Positions 42,408 to 50,132 of a stretch of 64,000 nt of DNA are shown piece after piece (positions within the stretch are counted from its first letter, which is position 1; each line of letters starts with the position of its first letter). The stretch lies in NCBI GenBank assembly GCA_023151315.1, contig JAKLJE010000002.1:1-64000 (forward strand). The letters run 5' to 3'. The notes below the pieces were generated by a model. The model searched no databases. It saw only the letters and a list, made by a program, of their open reading frames with translations, and was not told where the DNA came from. The DNA is from Bacteroidia bacterium. GTDB lineage: Bacteria; Bacteroidota; Bacteroidia; Palsa-965. A program made the translations under genes and the position numbers.

Positions 42408-43376
42408 GTGAAATCAGAACACACTGCAGTTAGTCTTGCTCACATCATTAATCTTGTGGGCGCACAGGATAATCCCGGACTGTTTAAAGTTCAGGAGCTC
42501 ACTATGCGCACCATCGAACGGGCACTTGCCGGTACACGTAGTGACCTCAAGGTTCAGATCATGTCTGCGCAGTATACTGACGCCCGTCCTTTCGTGCCGG
42601 GGTTCGTTTCCATCACTTCCGATCTGCTACGCAGTAGCGCAGATTTCAAACAACTGAATACGAAGTTGCGCCTTCCTGTTTTAGGAGATATTATCATGAA
42701 GTTGCGTGAGAATACTGAGGCAACGCATTTCGTGTTTACCAACCTTGATATTTGCGTTATGCCTTCATTTTATAACGCAGTAGCTTCTTACCTGAATGAT
42801 GGATACGATGCTATAATCATTAACAGAAGAAGGATAAATGCTGAGTTTATAGATGAACCGAATCTCGATGTGTTGTTTGCGGAAGCAGGTAAAACGCATA
42901 CGGGATATGATTGTTTCGTATTCAGCAGAGCTTTACTGGACAAGTTTGTTTTTGGAGATATTTTTATTGGAACACCTCCTGCCGGGAATGATTTGTTTTA
43001 CAATATCATGACGTTCGCTGATTGTCCCGTTCTACTCACAGAGAAGCATTTGACTTTTCATGTAGGAATGGATCTTGTGAAGCCTTGGGGTGAATCGAAA
43101 TTGAACAGTCACAACCAAGCCGAGTTTTTGAAGTTGCTGAAGAAACTTTATCCTTCGATGAGAATCGCAAACTTCCCTGGCGCAGGTTACGGTTTTATGC
43201 GCCGGCATTTCAAATGGCTGATGAATCCTACTTTTCATTATCCTACCATGTGCCGCCTTGATTTCAGTCAGTGGAGCGCACCGCGTCGTAAGCCGCAGGA
43301 GTATGAATTGAAAGGATTGAAAAACGCTTATTACGAGTGGCTGCTGAAAAAAATAAACTTCAGAGATAAGGATTAG
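42408..43376 (+). CDS. Uncharacterised protein, possible GT-A-like glycosyltransferase
   Basis: 322 residues from the GTG at 42408. The ATG at 42351 would put the promoter-like stretch and part of the opposite gene into the protein. The order is a Rossmann-like N-terminus (AVSLAHIINLV), a DxD-like FTNLDICVMPSFYNAV (~115-130), and GTPPAGNDLFYNIMTFADC. These hint at a nucleotide-sugar-dependent GT-A fold, but I do not recognise the family. Its stop TAG shares bases with the stop of the convergent sulfotransferase (TTAG). Context suggests a role in the same glycan pathway. Confidence 0.6.
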   Translation: MKSEHTAVSLAHIINLVGAQDNPGLFKVQELTMRTIERALAGTRSDLKVQIMSAQYTDARPFVPGFVSITSDLLRSSADFKQLNTKLRLPVLGDIIMKLRENTEATHFVFTNLDICVMPSFYNAVASYLNDGYDAIIINRRRINAEFIDEPNLDVLFAEAGKTHTGYDCFVFSRALLDKFVFGDIFIGTPPAGNDLFYNIMTFADCPVLLTEKHLTFHVGMDLVKPWGESKLNSHNQAEFLKLLKKLYPSMRIANFPGAGYGFMRRHFKWLMNPTFHYPTMCRLDFSQWSAPRRKPQEYELKGLKNAYYEWLLKKINFRDKD

Positions 43377-44137
43377 AACGGGTAAAGTCCGGTAAGTTTA
43401 TTAGCAAAGCGAAGAGCCTTCAGTTTTCGTTTTTGACCGGAACTCATCTCAGACATTCGGTTCATAAAAATGTCACGGGCCGCTGCGTAGAGTTTGATGT
43501 CCCACTTATTTGCATCGCGTATAAATTCCAAAGTCTGCTCAGAGACTTTCTCTTTTTTTGCAGTGATATTTTTAGTTCTGTAAACTGGCAGCGACCAACC
43601 GAGATCACCGGCAAGCATGATGAGCGACTCATCATAGAACTCCTGCAGCCCGATGAAATTCACTCCGTTTTGCAATCTCGCAATTGCACGTTCACAGTGT
43701 TCTGCATCAATTTCTCCGAACGCCGTGTCGTGTTCACCTCCAATGTAGCGCACTAGACAGTTATCTATATCTTTTTTTTCTTTGAGTGAATAGAATGCCT
43801 CAATGCTCGCTTCAGGTGAATTCAGCCACGCATAATGTTTTACTGTCGGCTGTTCTTTAAGGAAATAATAATGTGAAATCACACGCGAAACCGGTGGACG
43901 CAGAAAAGTGAAAATATAGTTTCCTGGGATGCCGAAAAGCTCATTGATATTCAAGTGCCCCTTGATCAAAAAAGGAGTCTCTTGCTGCGCTCTGCGAATT
44001 CCTTCTTCTCTTATGGAAGTAGTTACTTTGGAAATATGCAGAGATTGAGAAGCCGGATAAAATCGACTCAGCACATTGTGCAAAGTTGTACCTCCGGTTT
44101 TAGGTATGTGTACGAATGTTACAAGACCCTTTCTCAT
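43373..44137 (-). CDS. Sulfotransferase family 2-like protein
   Basis: 254 residues. HIPKTGGTTLHNVL (residues ~10-23) is the family 2 (heparan 2-O / carbohydrate) sulfotransferase loop, and FTFLRPPVSRVISHYYF the 3' motif. It differs in class from the other three, pointing to a separate acceptor position. The ATG is one base after the hydroxylase stop (44139), so they are probably coupled. Confidence 0.87.
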   Translation of the reverse strand: MRKGLVTFVHIPKTGGTTLHNVLSRFYPASQSLHISKVTTSIREEGIRRAQQETPFLIKGHLNINELFGIPGNYIFTFLRPPVSRVISHYYFLKEQPTVKHYAWLNSPEASIEAFYSLKEKKDIDNCLVRYIGGEHDTAFGEIDAEHCERAIARLQNGVNFIGLQEFYDESLIMLAGDLGWSLPVYRTKNITAKKEKVSEQTLEFIRDANKWDIKLYAAARDIFMNRMSEMSSGQKRKLKALRFANKLTGLYPF

Positions 44138-44138
44138 A

Positions 44139-44864
44139 TCAATGCAGCTTAACTTTTTGTTTCAGATAACGCCTGAGTATTCCGCGCATTGCACCGGGTA
44201 GTTTTTTTACAATCGGGAATCTGCCTTCAACACGCTGAAGTTCAAGAGCAGAACGCACGTTATTGCAAACATCGTTAAATTGCTCTTTAAATATCGGATG
44301 TATAATATCCACAATCAGCACTATCCTGTCTTGTCCGCTGTTATTCCATGCCCTATGTTTATGCGCATCACAGAAAAAGAACCACTTGTCTTCATGCCAG
44401 GAAGTGGTTTTGTTGTTCACCTCCATACCGCAATCAGGAAGTGCGGCCGGAATCTGCAATCCTAAATGACATCGGATTACCGCATTGGTGTCTCCTTCAT
44501 GCGGCAAAATTGTAGTGTTCGCAGCAAGCCTCGTAATTGCAGCGGAAGTGATGCCCGGAATACTCTGCAATAATGCTGCAGTTCGGGGAAATGCGCTCAG
44601 ATTTTTTTCCATTCGCTCGCCCCAACGAATGAAATGCAATACATCCCAATTGCCATCTCCTTGAATCAGCGATTTATTGAAGTAGGAGGGAAGTGTATTC
44701 TGCTGTTCACTCAGAAAGCGATTCAACTCCTGCAGAATTACGATGCGCTCTTTAGCGATAGTTCTGAACTCGACAGTTTCAGAATCGGAAAAAAATGCAG
44801 GAAAGTTCCCGCTGTAATGCGTGCCCGAAAATGCGTACCAGATTTGCTCAGTTTCAGCACTCAT
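44139..44864 (-). CDS. Aspartyl/asparaginyl beta-hydroxylase-family 2-oxoglutarate dioxygenase
   Basis: 241 residues from the ATG at 44864; the longer frame starts with TTG at 44876. The core carries H122, R131, H133 and H168 (LPHEGDTNAVIRCHLGLQIP and DAHKHRAWN). The spacings +9, +11 and +46 from the first His equal those of the Fe-binding and 2-oxoglutarate-binding residues of mammalian AspH as I recall them. A later Arg (QDR) would hold the co-substrate. Family members hydroxylate Asp/Asn, free proline (cis-proline hydroxylases) or lipid A acyl chains (LpxO). In this cluster a carrier-bound amino acid or acyl chain is a reasonable substrate. Confidence 0.85.
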   Translation of the reverse strand: MSAETEQIWYAFSGTHYSGNFPAFFSDSETVEFRTIAKERIVILQELNRFLSEQQNTLPSYFNKSLIQGDGNWDVLHFIRWGERMEKNLSAFPRTAALLQSIPGITSAAITRLAANTTILPHEGDTNAVIRCHLGLQIPAALPDCGMEVNNKTTSWHEDKWFFFCDAHKHRAWNNSGQDRIVLIVDIIHPIFKEQFNDVCNNVRSALELQRVEGRFPIVKKLPGAMRGILRRYLKQKVKLH

Positions 44865-45507
44865 TACCTTGAACAATTTTCACTTCTAAAATTTCCGGGT
44901 TGATGGATTGAAGCCGCGCGTATACACGAGCACTCATCGCATCGAACGGTTGAAATAACGTTACTTTGATTTGCGGATATTTTCGTCTCAATATTGCTCT
45001 TAACTTACCGGTCGACTTCTCGAAATTTTCAGGATTCAAACTGTAAAGTTTGTTTCGAACTTCATTCTGATTTGGCTCAGGAACATAGCCCAAAGAACGA
45101 TTGAATTCCATTGCACGTTCATTATCTTCTAAAGCCCGGATATAGGTTTTTCTGAATCCGATGATGAATGAAACTTCAGTTAACAGAAATGATGCGCAAA
45201 CGGGTATCGATGTTCCCCAATACTCCGTCGCCCACAAAAACAACCCTCCGTTCCGCGTAACATTCTCTTCCCAGTCTATTTCGGCACCGCTGATCAATCC
45301 GATTCGCTCACCGTTATATTCAATAAGAAAATAATTGTTGAATTCATTGTTGATCCGATTGAACCACGCCGCCTGTGCCTCCTCCGTGATGTACTCCCGA
45401 TATTCCATGTATGCGCTCACTTCCGGACGATTTCTTTTTTCACGAAGGAATTCTATATCCCTCGCAGTTAATCGATCGAGTGTAATACCGTATCCTTCGA
45501 TTTTCAT
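44854..45507 (-). CDS. GNAT family N-acetyltransferase
   Basis: 217 residues. An N-terminal GNAT fold (~1-145) with RLTARDIEFLREKRN, GERIGLISGAEIDW and ALEDNERAMEFNRSLGY, the last being the typical late helix of RimJ/RimL-like members. A C-terminal ~65-residue extension (KLRAILRRKYPQIK) has no known family. It could acylate an amino sugar using acetyl-CoA or a carrier thioester. It overlaps the GT2 stop by one base and the hydroxylase start by 11 bases. Confidence 0.82.
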   Translation of the reverse strand: MKIEGYGITLDRLTARDIEFLREKRNRPEVSAYMEYREYITEEAQAAWFNRINNEFNNYFLIEYNGERIGLISGAEIDWEENVTRNGGLFLWATEYWGTSIPVCASFLLTEVSFIIGFRKTYIRALEDNERAMEFNRSLGYVPEPNQNEVRNKLYSLNPENFEKSTGKLRAILRRKYPQIKVTLFQPFDAMSARVYARLQSINPEILEVKIVQGNEC

Positions 45508-46415
45508 CAGTGCTCTTCACGGATAAAATAACTCGGCTTGCGGTTCTGAAGCAGAAAAAGTTTATAAAGATATTGTCCCACAATACCGAGACACATCATC
45601 AGAATACTCGCCGAAAAAAGTATCGTAACAATCAATGCCGTGAAGCCGATCGGTACGTCGAACATGTATTTCCTTATAATGAAGTACACACCAAGCAGAA
45701 TGCAGATTACTGAAACCAAAAATCCAACACGAGTCATCAGTTTTAGTGGTACAGCGGAATGATTGAAAACAATGTCAAAGTACAAACGCACCAACATTGC
45801 TGACGAATATCCGGATACACCGTATTTCCGGGCATGATGAGCAATAGCAACTGTGTGTACGTTGCTTGTGTACCACGATAGAATTTCATCAATGTAAATC
45901 ATTGACTTGTGCTGGTGTCGCAAAATCTGAAGTGCAATTTCCCGCTTGATCAGTCGGAATGAGCTGCCTTCGGTTTTGCCGTGAAGGTATTTCGATGATT
46001 TGGTTACGAAATAACTTCCTGCAATTCTGAACATGCCGTGCTTCCGGTGTTCCGGTATTCCGTAAACAAGATCTGAATCATTCTTTCTCTGACAATCGAT
46101 CAGCTTAACAATCTCTTCCGGTGGATGCTGAAGATCATCATCAATAGTGATTGCAAATGCTCCTCTTGAAGCATTGAAACCGCATGATATTGCATTGTGC
46201 TGTCCGAAGTTTCTGCTCAGACGTATGATTTTGAGAAATTCAGGTCGCTTGGATTTTTCAGCTTTCAAAACATCCCAGCTCTTATCAGCGCTCCCGTCAT
46301 CCACCAATATCAATTCGAATTTATAATTCGCTAACGCCGCACAAACCCGCTCACACAACTCAGGCAGACTTTCGCTGCTGTTATATACCGGTACAATTAC
46401 GGAATAATCAATCAT
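45507..46415 (-). CDS. Polyprenyl-phosphate GT2 glycosyltransferase (ArnC/GtrB-like)
   Basis: 302 residues from the ATG at 46415. GT-A core MIDYSVIVPVYNSSESL, ILVDDGSADKSWDV, LSRNFGQHNAI and ITIDDDLQHPPEEI (the metal site), followed by two C-terminal membrane helices (~225-250 and 260-285). This is the architecture of dolichol/undecaprenyl-phosphate sugar transferases, which make a lipid-linked sugar for transfer on the periplasmic side. It overlaps the SDR gene by 4 bp (ATGA). It implies that part of the modification takes place outside the inner membrane. Confidence 0.9.
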   Translation of the reverse strand: MIDYSVIVPVYNSSESLPELCERVCAALANYKFELILVDDGSADKSWDVLKAEKSKRPEFLKIIRLSRNFGQHNAISCGFNASRGAFAITIDDDLQHPPEEIVKLIDCQRKNDSDLVYGIPEHRKHGMFRIAGSYFVTKSSKYLHGKTEGSSFRLIKREIALQILRHQHKSMIYIDEILSWYTSNVHTVAIAHHARKYGVSGYSSAMLVRLYFDIVFNHSAVPLKLMTRVGFLVSVICILLGVYFIIRKYMFDVPIGFTALIVTILFSASILMMCLGIVGQYLYKLFLLQNRKPSYFIREEH

Positions 46416-47155
46416 AACAACAGCCCTCCATCCATTATCATCGTTGTACCGGTGATCCATCTGGATGCCGGTGAAAGCATGAACACAATTGCGTTCGCCA
46501 CATCTTCCGGATAGCCGACTCCAAGAAGATATTTCGAAATATGATTGTCCATTTCTTCTTTGGTAACCAACGCTTCTGCGCGGTCATACATCGGAGTCTT
46601 CACCATCGCAGGAGCAATTGCGTTCACCCTGATTTGCTGTATGCTCAGTTCCTGCGCAAGTACTTTTACAAAGGCCTCAATAGCTGCTTTGGAAGAACCG
46701 TACATTGAAGCTCCGCGTTGTGGTCGCGCCGAGGACACGGAACTTAAATAGATTAGCGAGCTTTCCTTATTGAATTTTTTATTCTTCAGAAGTTCTGCAG
46801 TCAGCAAAACCGGCGCTTCATAATTGATATCAAGCGTCTCATCCATTTTTTTCTGATCCAGAAATCGAACAGGAAACGGATGTACAGTACCAACGCAATT
46901 CACGAATCCATCTAAAGATGCAGTGCTTTTTGCCAACGCTGTTCTTCCTTCCGGAGTCAGTATATCACTCACAATAATACGGCAGCTTCCCTCTGCACAA
47001 GTCTCCGCAACTGCCTCCAGTTTACCGAGGTTCCTTCCGTGCAGAATAACCTTGCCGCCCATTTCTGAAATATGTTTAGCTGCTACAGCACCGATTCCGG
47101 ATGAAGCTCCGGTAATCAGTACTGTTTTCCCGTTTAAATGAAATGGCGTGATCAT
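46412..47155 (-). CDS. Short-chain dehydrogenase/reductase (FabG-like)
   Basis: 247 residues from the ATG at 47155. NAD(P) motif TGASSGIG (~14-21), the SSVSSARP segment with catalytic Ser, and YGSSK as YxxxK. End ITGTTMIMDGGLLL is typical of 3-oxoacyl-carrier reductases. It overlaps the KAS III gene by 4 bp (ATGA) and likely reduces a beta-keto acyl thioester made by it, or oxidises a sugar. Confidence 0.92.
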   Translation of the reverse strand: MITPFHLNGKTVLITGASSGIGAVAAKHISEMGGKVILHGRNLGKLEAVAETCAEGSCRIIVSDILTPEGRTALAKSTASLDGFVNCVGTVHPFPVRFLDQKKMDETLDINYEAPVLLTAELLKNKKFNKESSLIYLSSVSSARPQRGASMYGSSKAAIEAFVKVLAQELSIQQIRVNAIAPAMVKTPMYDRAEALVTKEEMDNHISKYLLGVGYPEDVANAIVFMLSPASRWITGTTMIMDGGLLL

Positions 47156-48198
47156 ATTTGTGAAACTGCTGGACAAATCATTGAACCGGTTTGGAGGTAA
47201 CACGAACCCCATGAAAAACCTACTCCGAAAGAAGCAAGCAAAAGTTTTCTTCCATCGGTTTGTCCATTGAGTGCCTGATTCAAAGTTAATGGAATAGATG
47301 CAGAACTGGTATTACCGAAATTCTTGAGGGTATAAGGAGTTTTCTCCGCCGGGTACTTTAGTTTTTTACGGATTGTCTCATTCATGAGAAAATTCGCCTG
47401 GTGCATTACCAGTAAATCGGTTTCCTCAATGTTTAAATTGAAGTGGGTGAGAAGCTGTGTGATGTTCGGCGGACCTTCTCGTACTGAAAAGTTGAATACA
47501 TCAAACCCGTTCAGCCATAAATTGCGTCTGTGTCGGATAACGCCTGCTTCGTATTCTTTCTCAATCAGTGAATCGTTGTCTATCGGGTGTCGCAATCCTC
47601 CGTCAGGAATAATTATCGCGTCTTTCCCTGAGCCATCACTTTGGAGATTAAAGAACATTTCATAATCGCGATTATATTCTAAAGCGGTAGCCGTTCCGCA
47701 ATCTCCGAATAACGGATATGTACTCTTGTCTTTTACATTTACTCCGGCCGATGAAACATCTCCTGCCAGCAGCAATGCACGTCGGAATCCTCCTGTTGCC
47801 ATCATGGATGCCGCAACTGATAATCCGTATACATACCCGCTGCAGCCGAGCATTATATCAAATGCCGCTGTTGTCTTCGGTAACCCGAGTCTGTCCTGGA
47901 GAATTATTGAGGTCGCGGGAAGAAAGTGATCCGGAGACTGACTCACAAAAATCAGAAGATCAATTTCACTTCGGTTCCACCCAAGCTCACCAATGAGTTT
48001 TTCCGCTGCGGTGTAACACAAATCTCCTGTGGTTTGACCGTTCAAAGCAATGTATCTGCTTTCAATTCCAGTGGTCCGGATAAGCAACTCACGATCGGCC
48101 TGAGAAATAAATTCGTAATCGCGATTACTAACTGCTGAATTGGGTACTGCCGCACCAATCCCTTTGATCTCCGTACCTGTTACGCGGAACAAACTCAT
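47152..48198 (-). CDS. 3-oxoacyl-[acyl carrier protein] synthase III family protein (first of two)
   Basis: 348 residues. The KAS III catalytic triad is intact: C119 in MLGCSGYVYGL, H266 in MHQANFLMNETI, N296 in NFGNTSSASIP. Such enzymes condense a starter thioester with malonyl-carrier, or transfer acyl groups between carriers. It is one of two KAS III enzymes flanking a small carrier protein (48219) and is followed by an SDR. The arrangement is like custom acyl cassettes in surface-polysaccharide loci and the CloN1/CloN2 pair in aminocoumarin clusters. Confidence 0.9.
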   Translation of the reverse strand: MSLFRVTGTEIKGIGAAVPNSAVSNRDYEFISQADRELLIRTTGIESRYIALNGQTTGDLCYTAAEKLIGELGWNRSEIDLLIFVSQSPDHFLPATSIILQDRLGLPKTTAAFDIMLGCSGYVYGLSVAASMMATGGFRRALLLAGDVSSAGVNVKDKSTYPLFGDCGTATALEYNRDYEMFFNLQSDGSGKDAIIIPDGGLRHPIDNDSLIEKEYEAGVIRHRRNLWLNGFDVFNFSVREGPPNITQLLTHFNLNIEETDLLVMHQANFLMNETIRKKLKYPAEKTPYTLKNFGNTSSASIPLTLNQALNGQTDGRKLLLASFGVGFSWGSCYLQTGSMICPAVSQI

Positions 48199-48218
48199 TA
48201 AGCAGTTGTATTAGATAA

Positions 48219-48455
48219 TTACTTACTGCGGGAAACAACCAGACCGTAGAGATCTGTAACTGTCTCGCAGCTGCGCAGGTCCTCGCCGGTAATCGTAACG
48301 CTGTATTCGGTTTCACAGAATGCAATAATGATCAAAGCAAACATCGAACTCCAATTCGGAATCTCACGATATTTTACTGTAGGAGTTAGTGAACCCTTTT
48401 CAAGAGTGTCAAGTTCCGATTCGAGTTTTGTAATAAATGTCCCCAGAGAATCCAT
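48219..48455 (-). CDS. Acyl carrier protein (second carrier of the cluster)
   Basis: 78 residues. Carrier signature NWSSMFALIIIAF with the phosphopantetheine Ser at S37 (the second Ser of WSSM), then EYSVTITGEDLRSCETVTDLYGLV. It differs from the carrier at 35835, so the locus has two carrier types. It lies between two KAS III genes and probably receives their products. Promoter at 48470-48477. Confidence 0.88.
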   Translation of the reverse strand: MDSLGTFITKLESELDTLEKGSLTPTVKYREIPNWSSMFALIIIAFCETEYSVTITGEDLRSCETVTDLYGLVVSRSK

Positions 48456-48469
48456 ATGCGTTATACTTA

Positions 48470-48477
48470 CAAATATA
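48470..48477 (-). promoter_or_regulatory. -7 element TATATTTG for the carrier-KAS III-SDR-GT2 unit
   Basis: Exact TAnnTTTG match on the minus strand, 14 bp before the ATG at 48455. From here to 43373 the seven genes overlap or lie within about 20 bp of each other. Confidence 0.55.
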
Positions 48478-48486
48478 ATTTATTAA

Positions 48487-49491
48487 CTAGAACCTTACTA
48501 CAGTACTGATCCACGATAATCCTACACCAAATCCCGCCAGAACTGCAGTGTCGCCGCTCTTAATCAACTTCTCATCCATCATGTTCTTAAGCGCTATAGG
48601 AATTGTGGATTGTACGGTGTTGCCCGTCTTTTCAATATCGTGCCTGAACTTATGTTCAGGGATGCCGATTTTCTTCCGGATGTTTTCATTCAGAAATCGG
48701 TTGGGCTGATGGAAAATGAAATGATCAACTTCATCAATCGTAAGATGTGCTTTTGATAAAAGATCGGAAATCATTTCAGGCACAACACGCATACTGAAAA
48801 GGAACACTCCGATTCCATCCATTCTGAAATTCTTACGGCTCGTGATATTTCCGTATTGATCTTTTTCTTCCTTGAACGAATCTTCATTGAGCGGATTGCG
48901 CGCGAATCCATCCTCAACAATAATCTTATTGTATCCTGATCCGTCTGTACCGTAAGAATACGGACCGATCATATCATCATCCGTGTATTCAATTAGTGTT
49001 GCCGATGCTGCATCTCCGAAAACGTAATGTGAACTTCTGTCTTCGGGATGAAATGTATTCGATAATACCGATGTTGAGATAAAAAGCACCCGCTTAACAC
49101 CCAAACTGCTCATCAACCCTTGAGCTGTCGCAATCCCATATACATATGCGCTGCATCCGTGATTGAACTCCATCGTCCCGCATTTCTTCGGCAAACCCAG
49201 CTTTCCATGCAGAACACAGGAAGTCGGGGGCGTATAATAGTCAGGCTCCAGAATTCCTAGTAATAAAAAGTCAATAGATTGAGGATCAATATTATAGTCG
49301 GAAAATAATTTGCGTGCAGCTGCTTCAGCCATGTCAGAAGCGGTTTGACCGGGGCTCACACGGCGGCGCTCTCCAATCCCGAGTTTTTCCAAAGCTTCAT
49401 TCTTGTAATCGGGGAATTTTGCGAAAAAATCAGCATTTGTGATGATTTTTTCGGGGAGATAATAACTGACAGCAGTAATTTTTGCACCCAT
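48487..49491 (-). CDS. 3-oxoacyl-[acyl carrier protein] synthase III family protein (second of two)
   Basis: 334 residues. Triad: C113 in NHGCSAYVYGI, H261 in FHQPNRFLNENI, N291 in TGNTVQSTIPI. It is clearly a paralogue of the enzyme at 47152 but diverged, so the two probably use different starters or act in sequence. It is the gene nearest the ribosomal operon, reading away from it, with a TACTTTTA element at 49498-49505. Confidence 0.9.
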   Translation of the reverse strand: MGAKITAVSYYLPEKIITNADFFAKFPDYKNEALEKLGIGERRRVSPGQTASDMAEAAARKLFSDYNIDPQSIDFLLLGILEPDYYTPPTSCVLHGKLGLPKKCGTMEFNHGCSAYVYGIATAQGLMSSLGVKRVLFISTSVLSNTFHPEDRSSHYVFGDAASATLIEYTDDDMIGPYSYGTDGSGYNKIIVEDGFARNPLNEDSFKEEKDQYGNITSRKNFRMDGIGVFLFSMRVVPEMISDLLSKAHLTIDEVDHFIFHQPNRFLNENIRKKIGIPEHKFRHDIEKTGNTVQSTIPIALKNMMDEKLIKSGDTAVLAGFGVGLSWISTVVRF

Positions 49492-49497
49492 TTCAGG

Positions 49498-49505
49498 TAA
49501 AAGTA
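49498..49505 (-). promoter_or_regulatory. Candidate -7 element TACTTTTA for the second KAS III gene
   Basis: Seven of eight matches to TAnnTTTG on the minus strand, six bases before the ATG. Confidence 0.4.
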
Positions 49506-49615
49506 ACGATATTCGCGCTCATTCTTTCCATAACCGCGTTTTCAGCCAATTCTCCGGCATTCAAACTCTTTGGAAAAAATATTTCAACGAAATGCTGTTT
49601 ATTTCAAAGAATTAG

Positions 49616-49623
49616 TACCTTTG
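49616..49623 (+). promoter_or_regulatory. -7 element TACCTTTG of the rpsL ribosomal operon
   Basis: Exact TAnnTTTG match, 70 bp upstream of the rpsL ATG. The mRNA would begin at or just inside the hairpin at 49628-49647. Confidence 0.65.
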
Positions 49624-49627
49624 CCCT

Positions 49628-49647
49628 CCCCAAAAACCGGATTGGGG
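49628..49647 (+). repeat. Hairpin at the 5' end of the rpsL mRNA
   Basis: CCCCAA / TTGGGG form a perfect 6-bp stem with an 8-nt loop (AAACCGGA). It lies right at the predicted start of transcription. Confidence 0.6.
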
Positions 49648-49693
49648 TAGAAACTTTTTGCAAAAACGTTGAATAACAAATAATTAGATACAC

Positions 49694-50095
49694 ATGCCAA
49701 CTATCCAACAGCTTGTGCGTAAAGGCCGCTTCAAAGCTCCAAACCGGAGCAAATCTGCGGCGCTCGACAGCTGCCCGCAAAAACGCGGGATCTGTACCCG
49801 TGTTTACACAACTACTCCTAAGAAGCCTAACTCGGCTCTTCGTAAAGTAGCAAAAGTGCGCCTCACTAACAAAGTAGAGGTGATTGCTTATATCCCTGGT
49901 GAAGGTCACAACCTGCAGGAGCACTCAATCGTGCTGGTACGCGGCGGTCGTGTGAAAGATCTTCCTGGTGTACGTTATCACATCGTACGCGGTGCTCTTG
50001 ACACTGCCGGTGTAGAAGGACGTAACCAGCGTCGTTCTAAGTATGGAACCAAGAAAGCTAAAGGCGGCGCTGCTGCTAAAGGCGGTAAGAAATAA
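49694..50095 (+). CDS. rpsL: 30S ribosomal protein S12
   Basis: 133 residues, full length. Conserved [14 protein letters not shown] and [13 protein letters not shown] are present, including the two lysines (of PKKPNS and RVKDLPG) at which streptomycin-resistance changes occur and the Asp that is methylthiolated by RimO in other bacteria. First gene of the ribosomal superoperon; forms the decoding site. Confidence 0.99.
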   Translation: MPTIQQLVRKGRFKAPNRSKSAALDSCPQKRGICTRVYTTTPKKPNSALRKVAKVRLTNKVEVIAYIPGEGHNLQEHSIVLVRGGRVKDLPGVRYHIVRGALDTAGVEGRNQRRSKYGTKKAKGGAAAKGGKK

Positions 50096-50132
50096 TTCAA
50101 ACTGGTAAACAGAGAAAAAACTTTCGAGTACC

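Noticed and set aside
31779-49491. Capsule or O-antigen locus of the Wzx/Wzy type
   Set aside because: No flippase, polymerase, initiating sugar-phosphate transferase, Wza/Wzc or ABC transporter is present in the window.
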